Shown: piece by piece, positions 1 to 6,917 of the stretch
How the letters are laid out: the number at the start of each line of letters is the position of its first letter
How positions within the stretch are numbered: position 1 is the first letter of the stretch
Assembly: GCA_945906915.1 (NCBI GenBank)
Contig: CAMDSI010000104.1
Span: 1-7,447 of the forward strand
Length of the DNA stretch: 7,447 nt
Source: Spirosoma fluviale
GTDB taxonomy: Bacteria; Bacteroidota; Bacteroidia; Cytophagales; Spirosomataceae
Direction of reading: 5' to 3'
The notes under the pieces: generated by a model
Told to the model about the DNA's origin: nothing
The model's input: only the letters and a program-made list of their open reading frames with translations
The model's database searches: none
Translations under genes and position numbers: made by a program

Positions 1-1490
1 GATAGAGGCGAATTGACATTATTCACCACTAAATCTAAATCACCGTCATTATCTAAATCCCCATAAGCCGAACCATTCGAGAAGCCGGGTCCTTCAATAC
101 CCCAAGCCTTGCCTTGATTCGAGAACTTTAAATCTCCCTCGTTCTTAAACGCATAATTTGGGATAGGTACAGACGAAATCTTGTCCGTAAATTCTTTGTA
201 GTCAAATTTCTTCCCATCTAACATCTGCTGCATCGTATTGCGATCCCCTAAGAAATCGACGAAATCTTGATCCGTTAGATCTTTAGCAATTCCATTTGCC
301 ACAAAAATATCCTTCTTCCCGTCATTGTCCATATCGAAGATCAAGGCGCCCCAGCTCCAGTCCGTTGCATGAACACCGGCTAATTGACCCACCTCAGAGA
401 AGGTCCCGTCGCCATTATTCAATTGCAAGTTATTGCGCATATATTGATGCCAAAATCCTCGCTTCTTCTTCAATTCCACTAAATTATATCCCTCAAAAAC
501 GGACGTCGTCTTCAAACGGCGATCATCCCCTGGTAACATATCTGTCACGAAGATGTCCATATAGCCATCATCATTCAAATCCGCCATATCAGCCCCCATC
601 GAGCTCAAGGAAATATGCGGCATCTGATTCTCTAAATCTTCCTTAAACGTGCCATTCTGCTGATTAATGTACAAGTAATCGCGCTCGTAAAAGTCATTTG
701 AAATATAAATATCTGGCCAGTTGTCATTATTCACATCGCCTAGCGTAATTCCCAAACCAAAACCAATTAAACTTCCATAAATACCCGCCGTCTCCGACAC
801 ATCGGTAAAATGAAGTTCCTTTCCATCCTTGCTATCATTTCTAAATAACTTATCACCCCCTAATTTATCCCGCTCCTCACGTAAATTCGTATACCCTAAT
901 TTATCAATTGGGGTAAAGCTGTTATTCAATAAATACATATCTAAATCCCCATCCCGATCATAATCGAAGAAGGCTGCGTGTGTCGAAAATCCACCATCCG
1001 CCAGTCCTGCCTCTTTCGCCTGTTCCTTGTAAGAAGGAACGCCAGCCTTAATTCCTTGATTGATATATAATTGATTCCCACGCTGATCACGAGAACCAGA
1101 ATTACATACATAAATATCCATCAAACCATCTCCATTCACATCTGCAAATGTGACGCCTGTAGACCAAAACTTCTTCCCCACTATCCCCGCTTTAACGGTG
1201 ATATCCTCAAATTTCATTGCCCCCTTGTTCAAATACAATTTATTGTCTTCGAAATTAGACGTCACAAAAAGATCCGATAATCCATCATTATTTACATCTC
1301 CAATAGCCACACCACCTCCGTTATAGAAGTTACGGTAATTGAAGATATTAAATTCTTTTTTCTCTAAACTGCGATTCACAAAATCGATACCTGTCTGCTC
1401 CGCAGGCAACTCCTCGAAAAGCGTATCCTCGTTCTTAGAACAAGAAAATAAACCTAAAATAACAAGAAGATATAGACTGAATTTTTTCAT
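1..1490 (-). CDS. VCBS/FG-GAP repeat surface lipoprotein, probable ASPIC/UnbV family (partial, 3' end outside window)
   Basis: I read 496 uninterrupted codons from the ATG at 1490-1488 to the window edge. The start MKKFSLYLLVILGLFSC is a lipoprotein signal peptide with lipobox LFSC and lipidated Cys17. The body is a beta-propeller of FG-GAP/VCBS repeats. Seven acidic DxDxDGxxD-type calcium loops begin at D65, D117, D176, D252, D304, D386 and D478; the fourth reads DVNNDNWPD, with Asn in place of Gly. Phrases such as NFYNGGGVAIGD, STGVTFADVNGDG, HAAFFDYDRDGDLD, SSMGADMADLNDDG and ATDWSWGALIFDMDNDG are typical of the long (about 1,100-residue) Bacteroidota VCBS proteins that end in an ASPIC/UnbV domain. 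That end is not visible here. The molecular role of the family is not established; surface adhesion or ligand binding is inferred from the propeller fold. The gene lies downstream of susD on the same strand, behind a terminator and with its own likely promoter. Its codon use is less biased than that of susD. Family call is firm, function unknown. Confidence 0.9.
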   Translation of the reverse strand, partial: MKKFSLYLLVILGLFSCSKNEDTLFEELPAEQTGIDFVNRSLEKKEFNIFNYRNFYNGGGVAIGDVNNDGLSDLFVTSNFEDNKLYLNKGAMKFEDITVKAGIVGKKFWSTGVTFADVNGDGLMDIYVCNSGSRDQRGNQLYINQGIKAGVPSYKEQAKEAGLADGGFSTHAAFFDYDRDGDLDMYLLNNSFTPIDKLGYTNLREERDKLGGDKLFRNDSKDGKELHFTDVSETAGIYGSLIGFGLGITLGDVNNDNWPDIYISNDFYERDYLYINQQNGTFKEDLENQMPHISLSSMGADMADLNDDGYMDIFVTDMLPGDDRRLKTTSVFEGYNLVELKKKRGFWHQYMRNNLQLNNGDGTFSEVGQLAGVHATDWSWGALIFDMDNDGKKDIFVANGIAKDLTDQDFVDFLGDRNTMQQMLDGKKFDYKEFTDKISSVPIPNYAFKNEGDLKFSNQGKAWGIEGPGFSNGSAYGDLDNDGDLDLVVNNVNSPL

Positions 1491-1514
1491 CCTAAAATGT
1501 GATTTTTTGCGTCA

Positions 1515-1545
1515 CAAAAATACAAAATGCTAGGGGTATATAAAA
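1515..1545 (-). promoter_or_regulatory. Candidate promoter of the VCBS lipoprotein gene
   Basis: On the minus strand, TATTTTTG (1522-1515) matches the Bacteroidota -7 consensus TAnnTTTG exactly. Exactly 19 nt upstream is TTTT (1545-1542), three of four bases of the -33 element TTTG. The -7 box ends 24 nt before the ATG, giving a short leader. It lies just downstream of the susD terminator, where a new promoter would be needed. A GGGT-N7-ACCC inverted repeat (1534-1548) straddles the -33 box and could be an operator. The assignment is by consensus and spacing only. Confidence 0.5.
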
Positions 1546-1550
1546 CCCTT

Positions 1551-1587
1551 ATAAAACAAAAAGGCAGAACCAACTGGTTCTGCCTTT
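1551..1587 (-). terminator. Rho-independent terminator of the susC-susD operon
   Basis: The arms AAAGGCAGAACC (1560-1571) and GGTTCTGCCTTT (1576-1587) form a perfect 12-bp stem with the 4-nt loop AACT. Read on the minus strand, the hairpin is followed by TTTTTGTTTTAT (1562-1551), a good U-tract. It begins 18 bp after the susD stop. No plus-strand gene ends here, so it should serve susD. It would also limit read-through into the VCBS gene. Confidence 0.88.
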
Positions 1588-1605
1588 CTATAAAAAACCT
1601 TCAGA

Positions 1606-3075
1606 TTAATATCCTGGGTTTTGAGTCAATAATGGATTCGCATCACGACGAGGTTGTGGAATTGGGAACAATTCACGAGTCTTGTCAGTAACAGCCATAA
1701 ATTTACGAGCTGTAGAGAATTTACCGAAACGAATCAAATCATTACGTCTCCATCCTTCCCATGCTAATTCACGACCACGCTCAGCTAAGATTGCATCAGC
1801 CGTAACCGCAGTTAAAGCAGCAACACCAGAACGAGTACGGATAGCGTTGATATCAGTTAACGCTTGCGCTGTATTTCCTAAACGGAACGCAGCTTCTGCA
1901 CGCATTAAGATAACATCAGCTAAACGTAAGAATACATAGTCATTTGATTGATCACCGTTCGGGTTGTTCTTTTGGATCTCATATTTCTGAGAACGAATAC
2001 CAGCTACTTGGAAAACAGCATCCGCATCAGTCATTTGATCTTTTTCCCAATCCGCAACGAATGCTAAATCAGCACCTTTTGCATCTTTCAATTTAGCTCC
2101 AGAAGCAGCATATTGCTGTCCTTTGATCCACATCGCACCACGTAAGTCATTAGACTCAAATGAGTTGTAGAAATCAGCTAAAGTACAGAAACCATTCCAA
2201 GGAGAGTTACCTAAACCATACGTTTGTTGGTTAGCATAGTGTAACGTTCTCATGTGGAAGTTCATACCACCCGCTTTGAATGAATCAAATGGGATAGAAA
2301 AGATATTCTCGTTTGAACCTTGGTTTTGAACAACAAAGTTAGACAACGTAGAAGAAGATAATGACCAGCCATTCGAAGATTTGATTACTTGATCAGCTGT
2401 ATCATATGCTTTTTGCCATTCTGTAGCTCCTTTGTAAACACCTGCGTTCAAGTATACTTTCGCTAATAATGCTTTAGCAGCATCTTGCGTCATACGAGAG
2501 TATGATTTACCTGAAGTTAAATTAGGAATAGCAGCAGTTAACTCAGAAACGATAAATGCATAAACCTCAGCACGCGTCTTAGTCGCAGCAGAAGATTTGT
2601 TATCTGTTACGATAGGCACATTACCGAATGCATCCACAGCCATGAAGTAATAGATAGCACGTACTGCACGTAACTCATCTACCGCTTTTTGGTTAGCAGC
2701 TACTACTGGGATCAATTGGTTCACTTGAGAGATATTACCAAAGATGAATCCCCACATTCCATTAATAGGACCGTGTTGAGGAGTCCAAGTGTGGCGAGAA
2801 TACGCCAACCAGTCACCACCATCAAACCAGTCACCACCACGAGTAGGAACAATTAACTCATCCGAAGATGCTTCACTTGGATTAAACCAATCCCATGTGA
2901 TTCCACGAAGACCACCATAAGCAGGTCCTAGTGCCGCAGCAATTTGAGCATCAGTCTTTAAGAATTGATCCGCTGGGATCGAATCGTAAACTGGCTCAGT
3001 CAAATCTGTACAAGACGATAGGGCTAACGAAGCGAAAACACCTACTGAAAGTACTTTATAGATATATTTTTTCAT
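1606..3075 (-). CDS. SusD/RagB-family nutrient-binding outer-membrane lipoprotein
   Basis: This is a complete 489-residue SusD homologue, the surface lipoprotein that caps a SusC barrel and captures ligand. The signal peptide ends in lipobox LSSC with lipidated Cys22. The N-terminal SusD-like half holds SSDELIVPTRGGDW (about 70-83) and the conserved helix ELRAVRAIYYFMAVDAFGNV (134-153). The C-terminal RagB/SusD half has YVFLRLADVILMRAEAAFRL (380-399), INAIRTRSG (409-417), ERGRELAWEGWRRNDLIRFG (432-451) and the hallmark ending FPIPQPRRDANPLLTQNPGY. It starts at ATG 3075, immediately before a classical MKKYIYK signal, 55 bp after the susC stop, so the two are probably co-transcribed. A strong terminator follows. 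Of 24 arginine codons, 21 are CGT, which suggests high expression. The ligand is unknown: no degradative enzyme is linked, and SusD sequence alone does not reveal specificity. Confidence 0.97.
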   Translation of the reverse strand: MKKYIYKVLSVGVFASLALSSCTDLTEPVYDSIPADQFLKTDAQIAAALGPAYGGLRGITWDWFNPSEASSDELIVPTRGGDWFDGGDWLAYSRHTWTPQHGPINGMWGFIFGNISQVNQLIPVVAANQKAVDELRAVRAIYYFMAVDAFGNVPIVTDNKSSAATKTRAEVYAFIVSELTAAIPNLTSGKSYSRMTQDAAKALLAKVYLNAGVYKGATEWQKAYDTADQVIKSSNGWSLSSSTLSNFVVQNQGSNENIFSIPFDSFKAGGMNFHMRTLHYANQQTYGLGNSPWNGFCTLADFYNSFESNDLRGAMWIKGQQYAASGAKLKDAKGADLAFVADWEKDQMTDADAVFQVAGIRSQKYEIQKNNPNGDQSNDYVFLRLADVILMRAEAAFRLGNTAQALTDINAIRTRSGVAALTAVTADAILAERGRELAWEGWRRNDLIRFGKFSTARKFMAVTDKTRELFPIPQPRRDANPLLTQNPGY

Positions 3076-3098
3076 TTTTTTAATTATTTTATTAATTA

Positions 3099-3110
3099 AG
3101 TTATATAACT
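3099..3110. repeat. 12-bp perfect palindrome in the susC-susD spacer
   Basis: AGTTATATAACT is self-complementary and sits in the middle of the 55-bp AT-rich gap between susC and susD. It could be a weak RNA hairpin or processing site that adjusts susD relative to susC, or simply an AT-rich coincidence. The rest of the spacer holds no visible promoter or Shine-Dalgarno sequence. Confidence 0.25.
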
Positions 3111-3130
3111 AATAGTGTGGCAATTATGTT

Positions 3131-6127
3131 TTAGAAAGACAAATTAATACCCGCAGTAAAGGCACGAGTTTTGTAGTAAGTCTCACGAACATCGATACCA
3201 GGAGCAGCGTTACCAATAGAAAGGTTTTGGCTAACTTCTGGATCAACACCTGAATAGTTAGTGAACAACAATAAGTTGTTACCAGCTACATAAATACGAG
3301 CTCTCTTGAATACACCTTTAACTGGTAAAGTATAACCTAAAGAAGCGTTATTTAAACGGATGTGATCACCTGACTCTACATAGTAATCCATAGGGATCGT
3401 ACGCTCATCATTGATTACAGATGTTAAAGCAGTTTTCAAGGCATTAGATTCTCCTAAACGACCATCTTGACGACCTAATAATAAGTTGTTCGTGTTAACG
3501 ATTTTAGCACCTGCATTTCCAGTGAATTGGAATTGTAAGTCAAATGCTTTGTAACGTACGTTAGTAGTTAAACCACCTACGAAAGTAGGGTTAGGATTTC
3601 CAATATAAGTACGGTCTTTAGCGTTAGGATCTACAGTACCATCACCATTAAGGTCTTGGAATATGTATTTGCCATTTTCGATTTTAGAAATCTTAGCTCC
3701 GTAGAATACACCTACTGGTTGACCAGCTTGTAATACAGAGAAGTTTACTGCTGAAGTACCACGGATGTAGCTACCTAAAGAAGTAGATAAGAATACTTGG
3801 TCAGCTGCTGCGAACTCATCGTTTTTCAATGAGATCAATTCGTTTTGGTTGAATGAACCAGCGAATGTAGAGCTAATTGACCAATCTTGCGTATCTAACC
3901 ATTGGTAAGAAGCAGAGATCTCAATACCACGGTTTTGCATCGAACCAATGTTCGCTAAGATAGTTGGATATACATATCCTTTTTCTTGTGGAGCATTAAC
4001 TGTGTATAATAAATCTTTTGTTTGACGAGTATACCAGTCAATCGATCCAGTTAATTTACCTTTCAAGATAGAGAAGTCTAAACCAGCACCGTAGTTTTCG
4101 TTAACCTCCCACTTCAAGTTAGGGTTCGGGTTAGATTGTACAGCATATGATGGTAAGAAGTCATCAGCACTACCATCATAGTATGTTCCAGAAGGACCAT
4201 AGAATGATTTAGATAACAACGGACGAATACCTTCCGAGTTACCAGTTCTACCCCAAGAAACACGAAGCTTCAAGTTATCGATAGTTGTATTTCCTTTTAA
4301 GAATGCTTCTTCAGTTAATGACCAACCCACTGAAACCGATGGGAATAAACCCCACTTGTTGTTATCACCGAATTTAGTCGAACCGTCACGACGCATGTTC
4401 ACAGTAGCAAAATACTTGTTCATTAACGAGTATTGAGCACGTGCTAAGAAAGAAACCAATTTATATTCGTTTTTGTAAGAATACAAAAGATTTGGATTCG
4501 AACGAATACCTAAACCAGAACCTAAGTTATTAGCTTCAAACGCATCCGTTAAAAAGTTGTTATTAGAAGCACCGAAACCGTCGTTAACAACATCTTGATA
4601 CGTATAACCTCCTAATAATGTCAATGTAGACACATCAGATAATTTCTTAGTCCAGTTCAAAGTAGCTTCTAATTGCTTATCAGTTACCGCGTTTAATGAA
4701 CGAGATGCAGAGTTTCCACCTACAGTTGATAACAAGTTACCTGGTGTAGTTGCTGCGAAATATGCATTGTTAGCATTTTGAGTACGTAAAGTACCTGACA
4801 CGTTAAATACTAAACCATCCATGATAGTATAACCAGCAGAAGCATTGAATAAGAAGTCTTGCAAACGTTGTGTGTTCGTTTTCTTCTCTAAAGCAGCTAA
4901 TGGATTGAAGTTAGCAAATGTACCTGGTAATTGGAAGTACGTACCGTTAGCAGCATAAACTGGGTCAGTTGGACGCATGTTCATTGCAAAACCAATCGCA
5001 CGGTTATCAGAGAAAGTTCCGTTTGTTTGCATTGCAGACATGTTGAACTTCATGATTAATTTACCATCTAATGCTTTCGCATCTAAGTTCAAACGACCAG
5101 TTAAACGATCTTTTCCTGAACCGATTAATGTACCAGTTTGGTCTAAATAACCTACTGAAGCACGGTAAGACAAGTTCTCAGAACCGCCTGAAACACCTAC
5201 GTTGTGGTTTTGAGAAACCGCAGTACGAGTGATTACATCTAACCAATCTGTGTTAGCACCATTGTCATCAAATGTTTGCTTGTATTTCGCAGCCGCAGCG
5301 CGGAATTCAGCAGCATTTAATAATTCTGGACGTTGAGAGATAGTCTCAGCACCTACATAAGCTGAATAATCAACTGTAGGAGCACCTGACTTACCACGTT
5401 TTGTGTTAATCAAGATTACACCATTCGCACCACGAGAACCGTAGATAGCTGCAGAAGATGCATCACGTAACACGTCCATAGATAAGATATCCTCTGGAGC
5501 AACGTTTTCGATAGGAGCACCAATCACACCGTCAATAACGTATAGAGGCTCAGAACCTGCGTTCAATGAACCTGTACCACGTAAACGTACAGTAGGACGA
5601 GCATTAGGATCACCTGAAGATTGAGTAATCACTAAACCAGCTACTTTACCTTGAGCAGCAGCTAATGGGTTAGTCACAATACCCGCATTGAAATCACGAG
5701 ATCCTAAACTTGTTACAGTTCCTGAAATCTCTTTTCTCTTTTGAGTACCATAACCTACTACCACAACTTCTTCTAAAGATTGATTGTCAGCAGCTAAAGA
5801 AACGTTCACTACAGAACCTGTAGCAGAAACTTCTTTTTTAGCATAACCTACAAAAGTGAATACTAAAGTGCTACCACTTCCTGCATTTACTTTATAAGTA
5901 CCGTTTATGTCAGTTTGAGCACCTCTAGTGGTACCTTTAACAGTGACAGAAACACCAGGAATAGCTGAACCATCTTTCGAGTCAGTTACTTTACCTGAAA
6001 CCACATCTTGGGCGAAAGCACCCAAGGAAATTACTAGTGCAACAGCAACACTAAAAGCTTGCTTGAAGCCTAGGTTACTAACACTTGATCGCACAAGGCG
6101 ACCCACTCTCTTGTAAGAATGAATCAT
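3131..6127 (-). CDS. SusC/RagA-family TonB-dependent outer-membrane transporter
   Basis: This is a complete 998-residue SusC homologue, a TonB-energised outer-membrane barrel that imports ligand delivered by its SusD partner. An extended Sec signal peptide ends at AFA/Q (about residue 39). A carboxypeptidase-regulatory-like beta-sandwich follows (about 42-115: VSGKVTDSKDG, IPGVSVTVKGT, DINGTYKV, FTFVGYAKKEV). Next come EEVVVVGYGTQ (119-129) and the plug domain (about 120-245) with LYVIDG (195-200) and RDASSAAIYGSRGANGVILI (221-240). The remainder is the barrel. It includes a probable calcium loop DLNGDGTVD (825-833), a GDHIRLNNASLGYTLP motif and a terminal Phe, the usual BAM recognition signal. 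No STN domain precedes the sandwich, so this is not a FecA-type signalling transducer. The ATG at 6127 begins a basic stretch leading directly into the hydrophobic core of the signal. It heads an operon with the SusD gene. Substrate unknown. Confidence 0.97.
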   Translation of the reverse strand: MIHSYKRVGRLVRSSVSNLGFKQAFSVAVALVISLGAFAQDVVSGKVTDSKDGSAIPGVSVTVKGTTRGAQTDINGTYKVNAGSGSTLVFTFVGYAKKEVSATGSVVNVSLAADNQSLEEVVVVGYGTQKRKEISGTVTSLGSRDFNAGIVTNPLAAAQGKVAGLVITQSSGDPNARPTVRLRGTGSLNAGSEPLYVIDGVIGAPIENVAPEDILSMDVLRDASSAAIYGSRGANGVILINTKRGKSGAPTVDYSAYVGAETISQRPELLNAAEFRAAAAKYKQTFDDNGANTDWLDVITRTAVSQNHNVGVSGGSENLSYRASVGYLDQTGTLIGSGKDRLTGRLNLDAKALDGKLIMKFNMSAMQTNGTFSDNRAIGFAMNMRPTDPVYAANGTYFQLPGTFANFNPLAALEKKTNTQRLQDFLFNASAGYTIMDGLVFNVSGTLRTQNANNAYFAATTPGNLLSTVGGNSASRSLNAVTDKQLEATLNWTKKLSDVSTLTLLGGYTYQDVVNDGFGASNNNFLTDAFEANNLGSGLGIRSNPNLLYSYKNEYKLVSFLARAQYSLMNKYFATVNMRRDGSTKFGDNNKWGLFPSVSVGWSLTEEAFLKGNTTIDNLKLRVSWGRTGNSEGIRPLLSKSFYGPSGTYYDGSADDFLPSYAVQSNPNPNLKWEVNENYGAGLDFSILKGKLTGSIDWYTRQTKDLLYTVNAPQEKGYVYPTILANIGSMQNRGIEISASYQWLDTQDWSISSTFAGSFNQNELISLKNDEFAAADQVFLSTSLGSYIRGTSAVNFSVLQAGQPVGVFYGAKISKIENGKYIFQDLNGDGTVDPNAKDRTYIGNPNPTFVGGLTTNVRYKAFDLQFQFTGNAGAKIVNTNNLLLGRQDGRLGESNALKTALTSVINDERTIPMDYYVESGDHIRLNNASLGYTLPVKGVFKRARIYVAGNNLLLFTNYSGVDPEVSQNLSIGNAAPGIDVRETYYKTRAFTAGINLSF

Positions 6128-6241
6128 AAGTGAAAAATTAAGGGTTAAAAATAATTAATGATTCTTGTAGGCTCTGTTCTTATTCCTATTATATACTGAT
6201 TAATGAAATTTTGCTGGCCGAAACCTTTCCAAATAGCTCAT

Positions 6242-6263
6242 GTCATCTTATATATAGTATGAC
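6242..6263. promoter_or_regulatory. 22-bp near-perfect palindrome upstream of susC, possible operator
   Basis: The outer arms GTCAT (6242-6246) and ATGAC (6259-6263) are perfect inverted repeats. The core TATATA region continues the symmetry, so 9 of 11 base pairs match. It lies about 115-136 bp upstream of the susC start. Length and symmetry suit a dimeric repressor or activator site. The AT-rich core lowers the significance, and no regulator gene is present in the window. Confidence 0.35.
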
Positions 6264-6356
6264 TAATATCAAAACCTCCACAAAAAAAAGAAGAATAAAT
6301 TGAATAAAAAAATGATTTAAGATAATGAATCGATGACAGAGGGCTAATAAATTGCA

Positions 6357-6387
6357 CAAAAGTCAGATTTTTAAATAAACTAGCACA
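6357..6387 (-). promoter_or_regulatory. Weak candidate promoter for the susC-susD operon
   Basis: On the minus strand, GACTTTTG (6364-6357) matches TAnnTTTG at five of its six fixed positions. With a 19-nt spacer, TGTG (6387-6384) matches three of four bases of TTTG. Use of this site would give a leader of roughly 220 nt. A rival with a perfect -7 box but a poor -33 element lies at 6564-6557. Neither is convincing. Confidence 0.22.
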
Positions 6388-6410
6388 GTATAGGACTGAA
6401 TCTGAAAATA

Positions 6411-6432
6411 ATCTAATTGTTATCTAATTGTA
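6411..6432. repeat. Tandem ATCTAATTG direct repeat, 11-bp period
   Basis: ATCTAATTGTT (6411-6421) is followed directly by ATCTAATTGTA (6422-6432). A third, shorter ATCTAAT lies at 6548-6554. An 11-bp period places copies on the same face of the helix, as at some activator sites. It lies about 285-305 bp upstream of susC, which is far for direct control unless the promoter is the distal one. Confidence 0.3.
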
Positions 6433-6620
6433 AACAGAGGCCGTATTTTAGGGATACAAAAAATCATAAATGGCGAAATTAGGCTTGAATCGATTGTATT
6501 TTTTCAATAGAAAATATTTTAAAAAAATTATCAGTTTTTTTTCGGTAATCTAATACCAAAAATAATTTAGGCCAAAATTGGAATAATACAATTCGAACAA
6601 TGCTATACTGTTCATTTTTA

Positions 6621-6845
6621 TCAAGGTACCGGATCATGACCACTTCCTCCCCAAGGATGACAGCTGCTGACGCGTCGAATTGTTAGTCGTAAACCCTCGA
6701 TTAAACCATGCTTTTGAAGGGCTTGCTTCGCATATTCAGAACAAGATGGCGAATAGCGACAGGAATTAGGCAAAAAGGGCGAAATCATTCCTTGGTAGAT
6801 TCGTATCAAGACCTGAAAAAAGAAAACTAAAATACGCGCTAACAT
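6621..6845 (-). CDS. yidD: YidD, membrane protein insertion efficiency factor
   Basis: This complete 74-residue protein has the full YidD (DUF37) signature and a normal length. An amphipathic or hydrophobic N-terminal helix (residues 1-25, ending YQGMISPFLP) should lie on the inner face of the cytoplasmic membrane. Three conserved cysteines follow: C29 and C35 in NSCRYSPSCSEYA, and C62 in SSCHPWGGSGHDPVP. In well-studied bacteria YidD assists the YidC insertase; there its gene often sits between rnpA and yidC. Here it stands alone, with neither neighbour present. It is divergent from a serine hydrolase gene with 72 bp between the start codons. A TGTATTTG near-match to the -7 consensus (6901-6894, minus strand) could drive it, but no good -33 box is visible. 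No clear terminator follows. Confidence 0.95.
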   Translation of the reverse strand: MLARILVFFFQVLIRIYQGMISPFLPNSCRYSPSCSEYAKQALQKHGLIEGLRLTIRRVSSCHPWGGSGHDPVP

Positions 6846-6877
6846 AGGGGTTTGAATTAAGGCCTTTTCTGATTAAA

Positions 6878-6905
6878 TTGCTTTTAAATTTAACAAATAC
6901 ATTTC
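6878..6905 (+). promoter_or_regulatory. Candidate promoter of the serine hydrolase gene
   Basis: TTG (6878-6880) and TACATTTC (6898-6905) are separated by 17 nt, a spacing within the range described for Flavobacterium-type promoters. The -7 box differs from TAnnTTTG only in its last base. Transcription would begin close to the ATG at 6918, giving a very short leader. The -7 box overlaps the weak -7 candidate for yidD on the other strand (6901-6894). Confidence 0.38.
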
Positions 6906-6917
6906 GCATATTCGTCT

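Larger units (their letters stand above)
6128..6620. other. AT-rich gene-free region between yidD and susC
   Basis: I see no coding region or structured RNA family in these 493 bp. The region should carry the susC promoter and leader. It contains a 22-bp near-palindrome (6242-6263), an 11-bp-period direct repeat (6411-6432) and two weak minus-strand promoter matches. One is at 6357-6387. The other is a perfect -7 box TATTTTTG at 6564-6557, whose nearest TTG lies 24 nt upstream, longer than usual. There is no GC-rich terminator after yidD, so read-through from yidD towards susC cannot be excluded. TGAATCGAT occurs twice (6326-6334 and 6486-6494) without obvious meaning. Confidence 0.7.

Noticed and set aside
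296..646. 116-codon plus-strand open frame, rich in Ser, Pro and Arg
   Set aside because: It lies antisense to the intact VCBS gene, has low-complexity composition and matches no family I recognise.
1071..1533. Two plus-strand open frames (69 and 64 codons)
   Set aside because: Both overlap the start region of the VCBS gene on the other strand, and their translations look like antisense noise.
1682..1939. 85-codon plus-strand open frame inside susD
   Set aside because: It is a shadow of the strongly codon-biased susD reading frame; the Arg/Ala-rich product has no recognisable motif.
5928..6116. 62-codon plus-strand open frame opposite the start of susC
   Set aside because: It is antisense to the signal peptide and sandwich domain of SusC, with no supporting promoter or homology.
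6541..6564. Hairpin GGTA-N6-TACC flanked by T and A runs, considered as a yidD terminator
   Set aside because: The GC part of the stem is only 4 bp, there is a bulge, and on the minus strand it is followed by A-runs rather than a U-tract.
6572..6581. 10-bp palindrome CCAAAATTGG downstream of yidD
   Set aside because: It has no loop to form a stable hairpin, no U-tract and no gene whose control it would explain.
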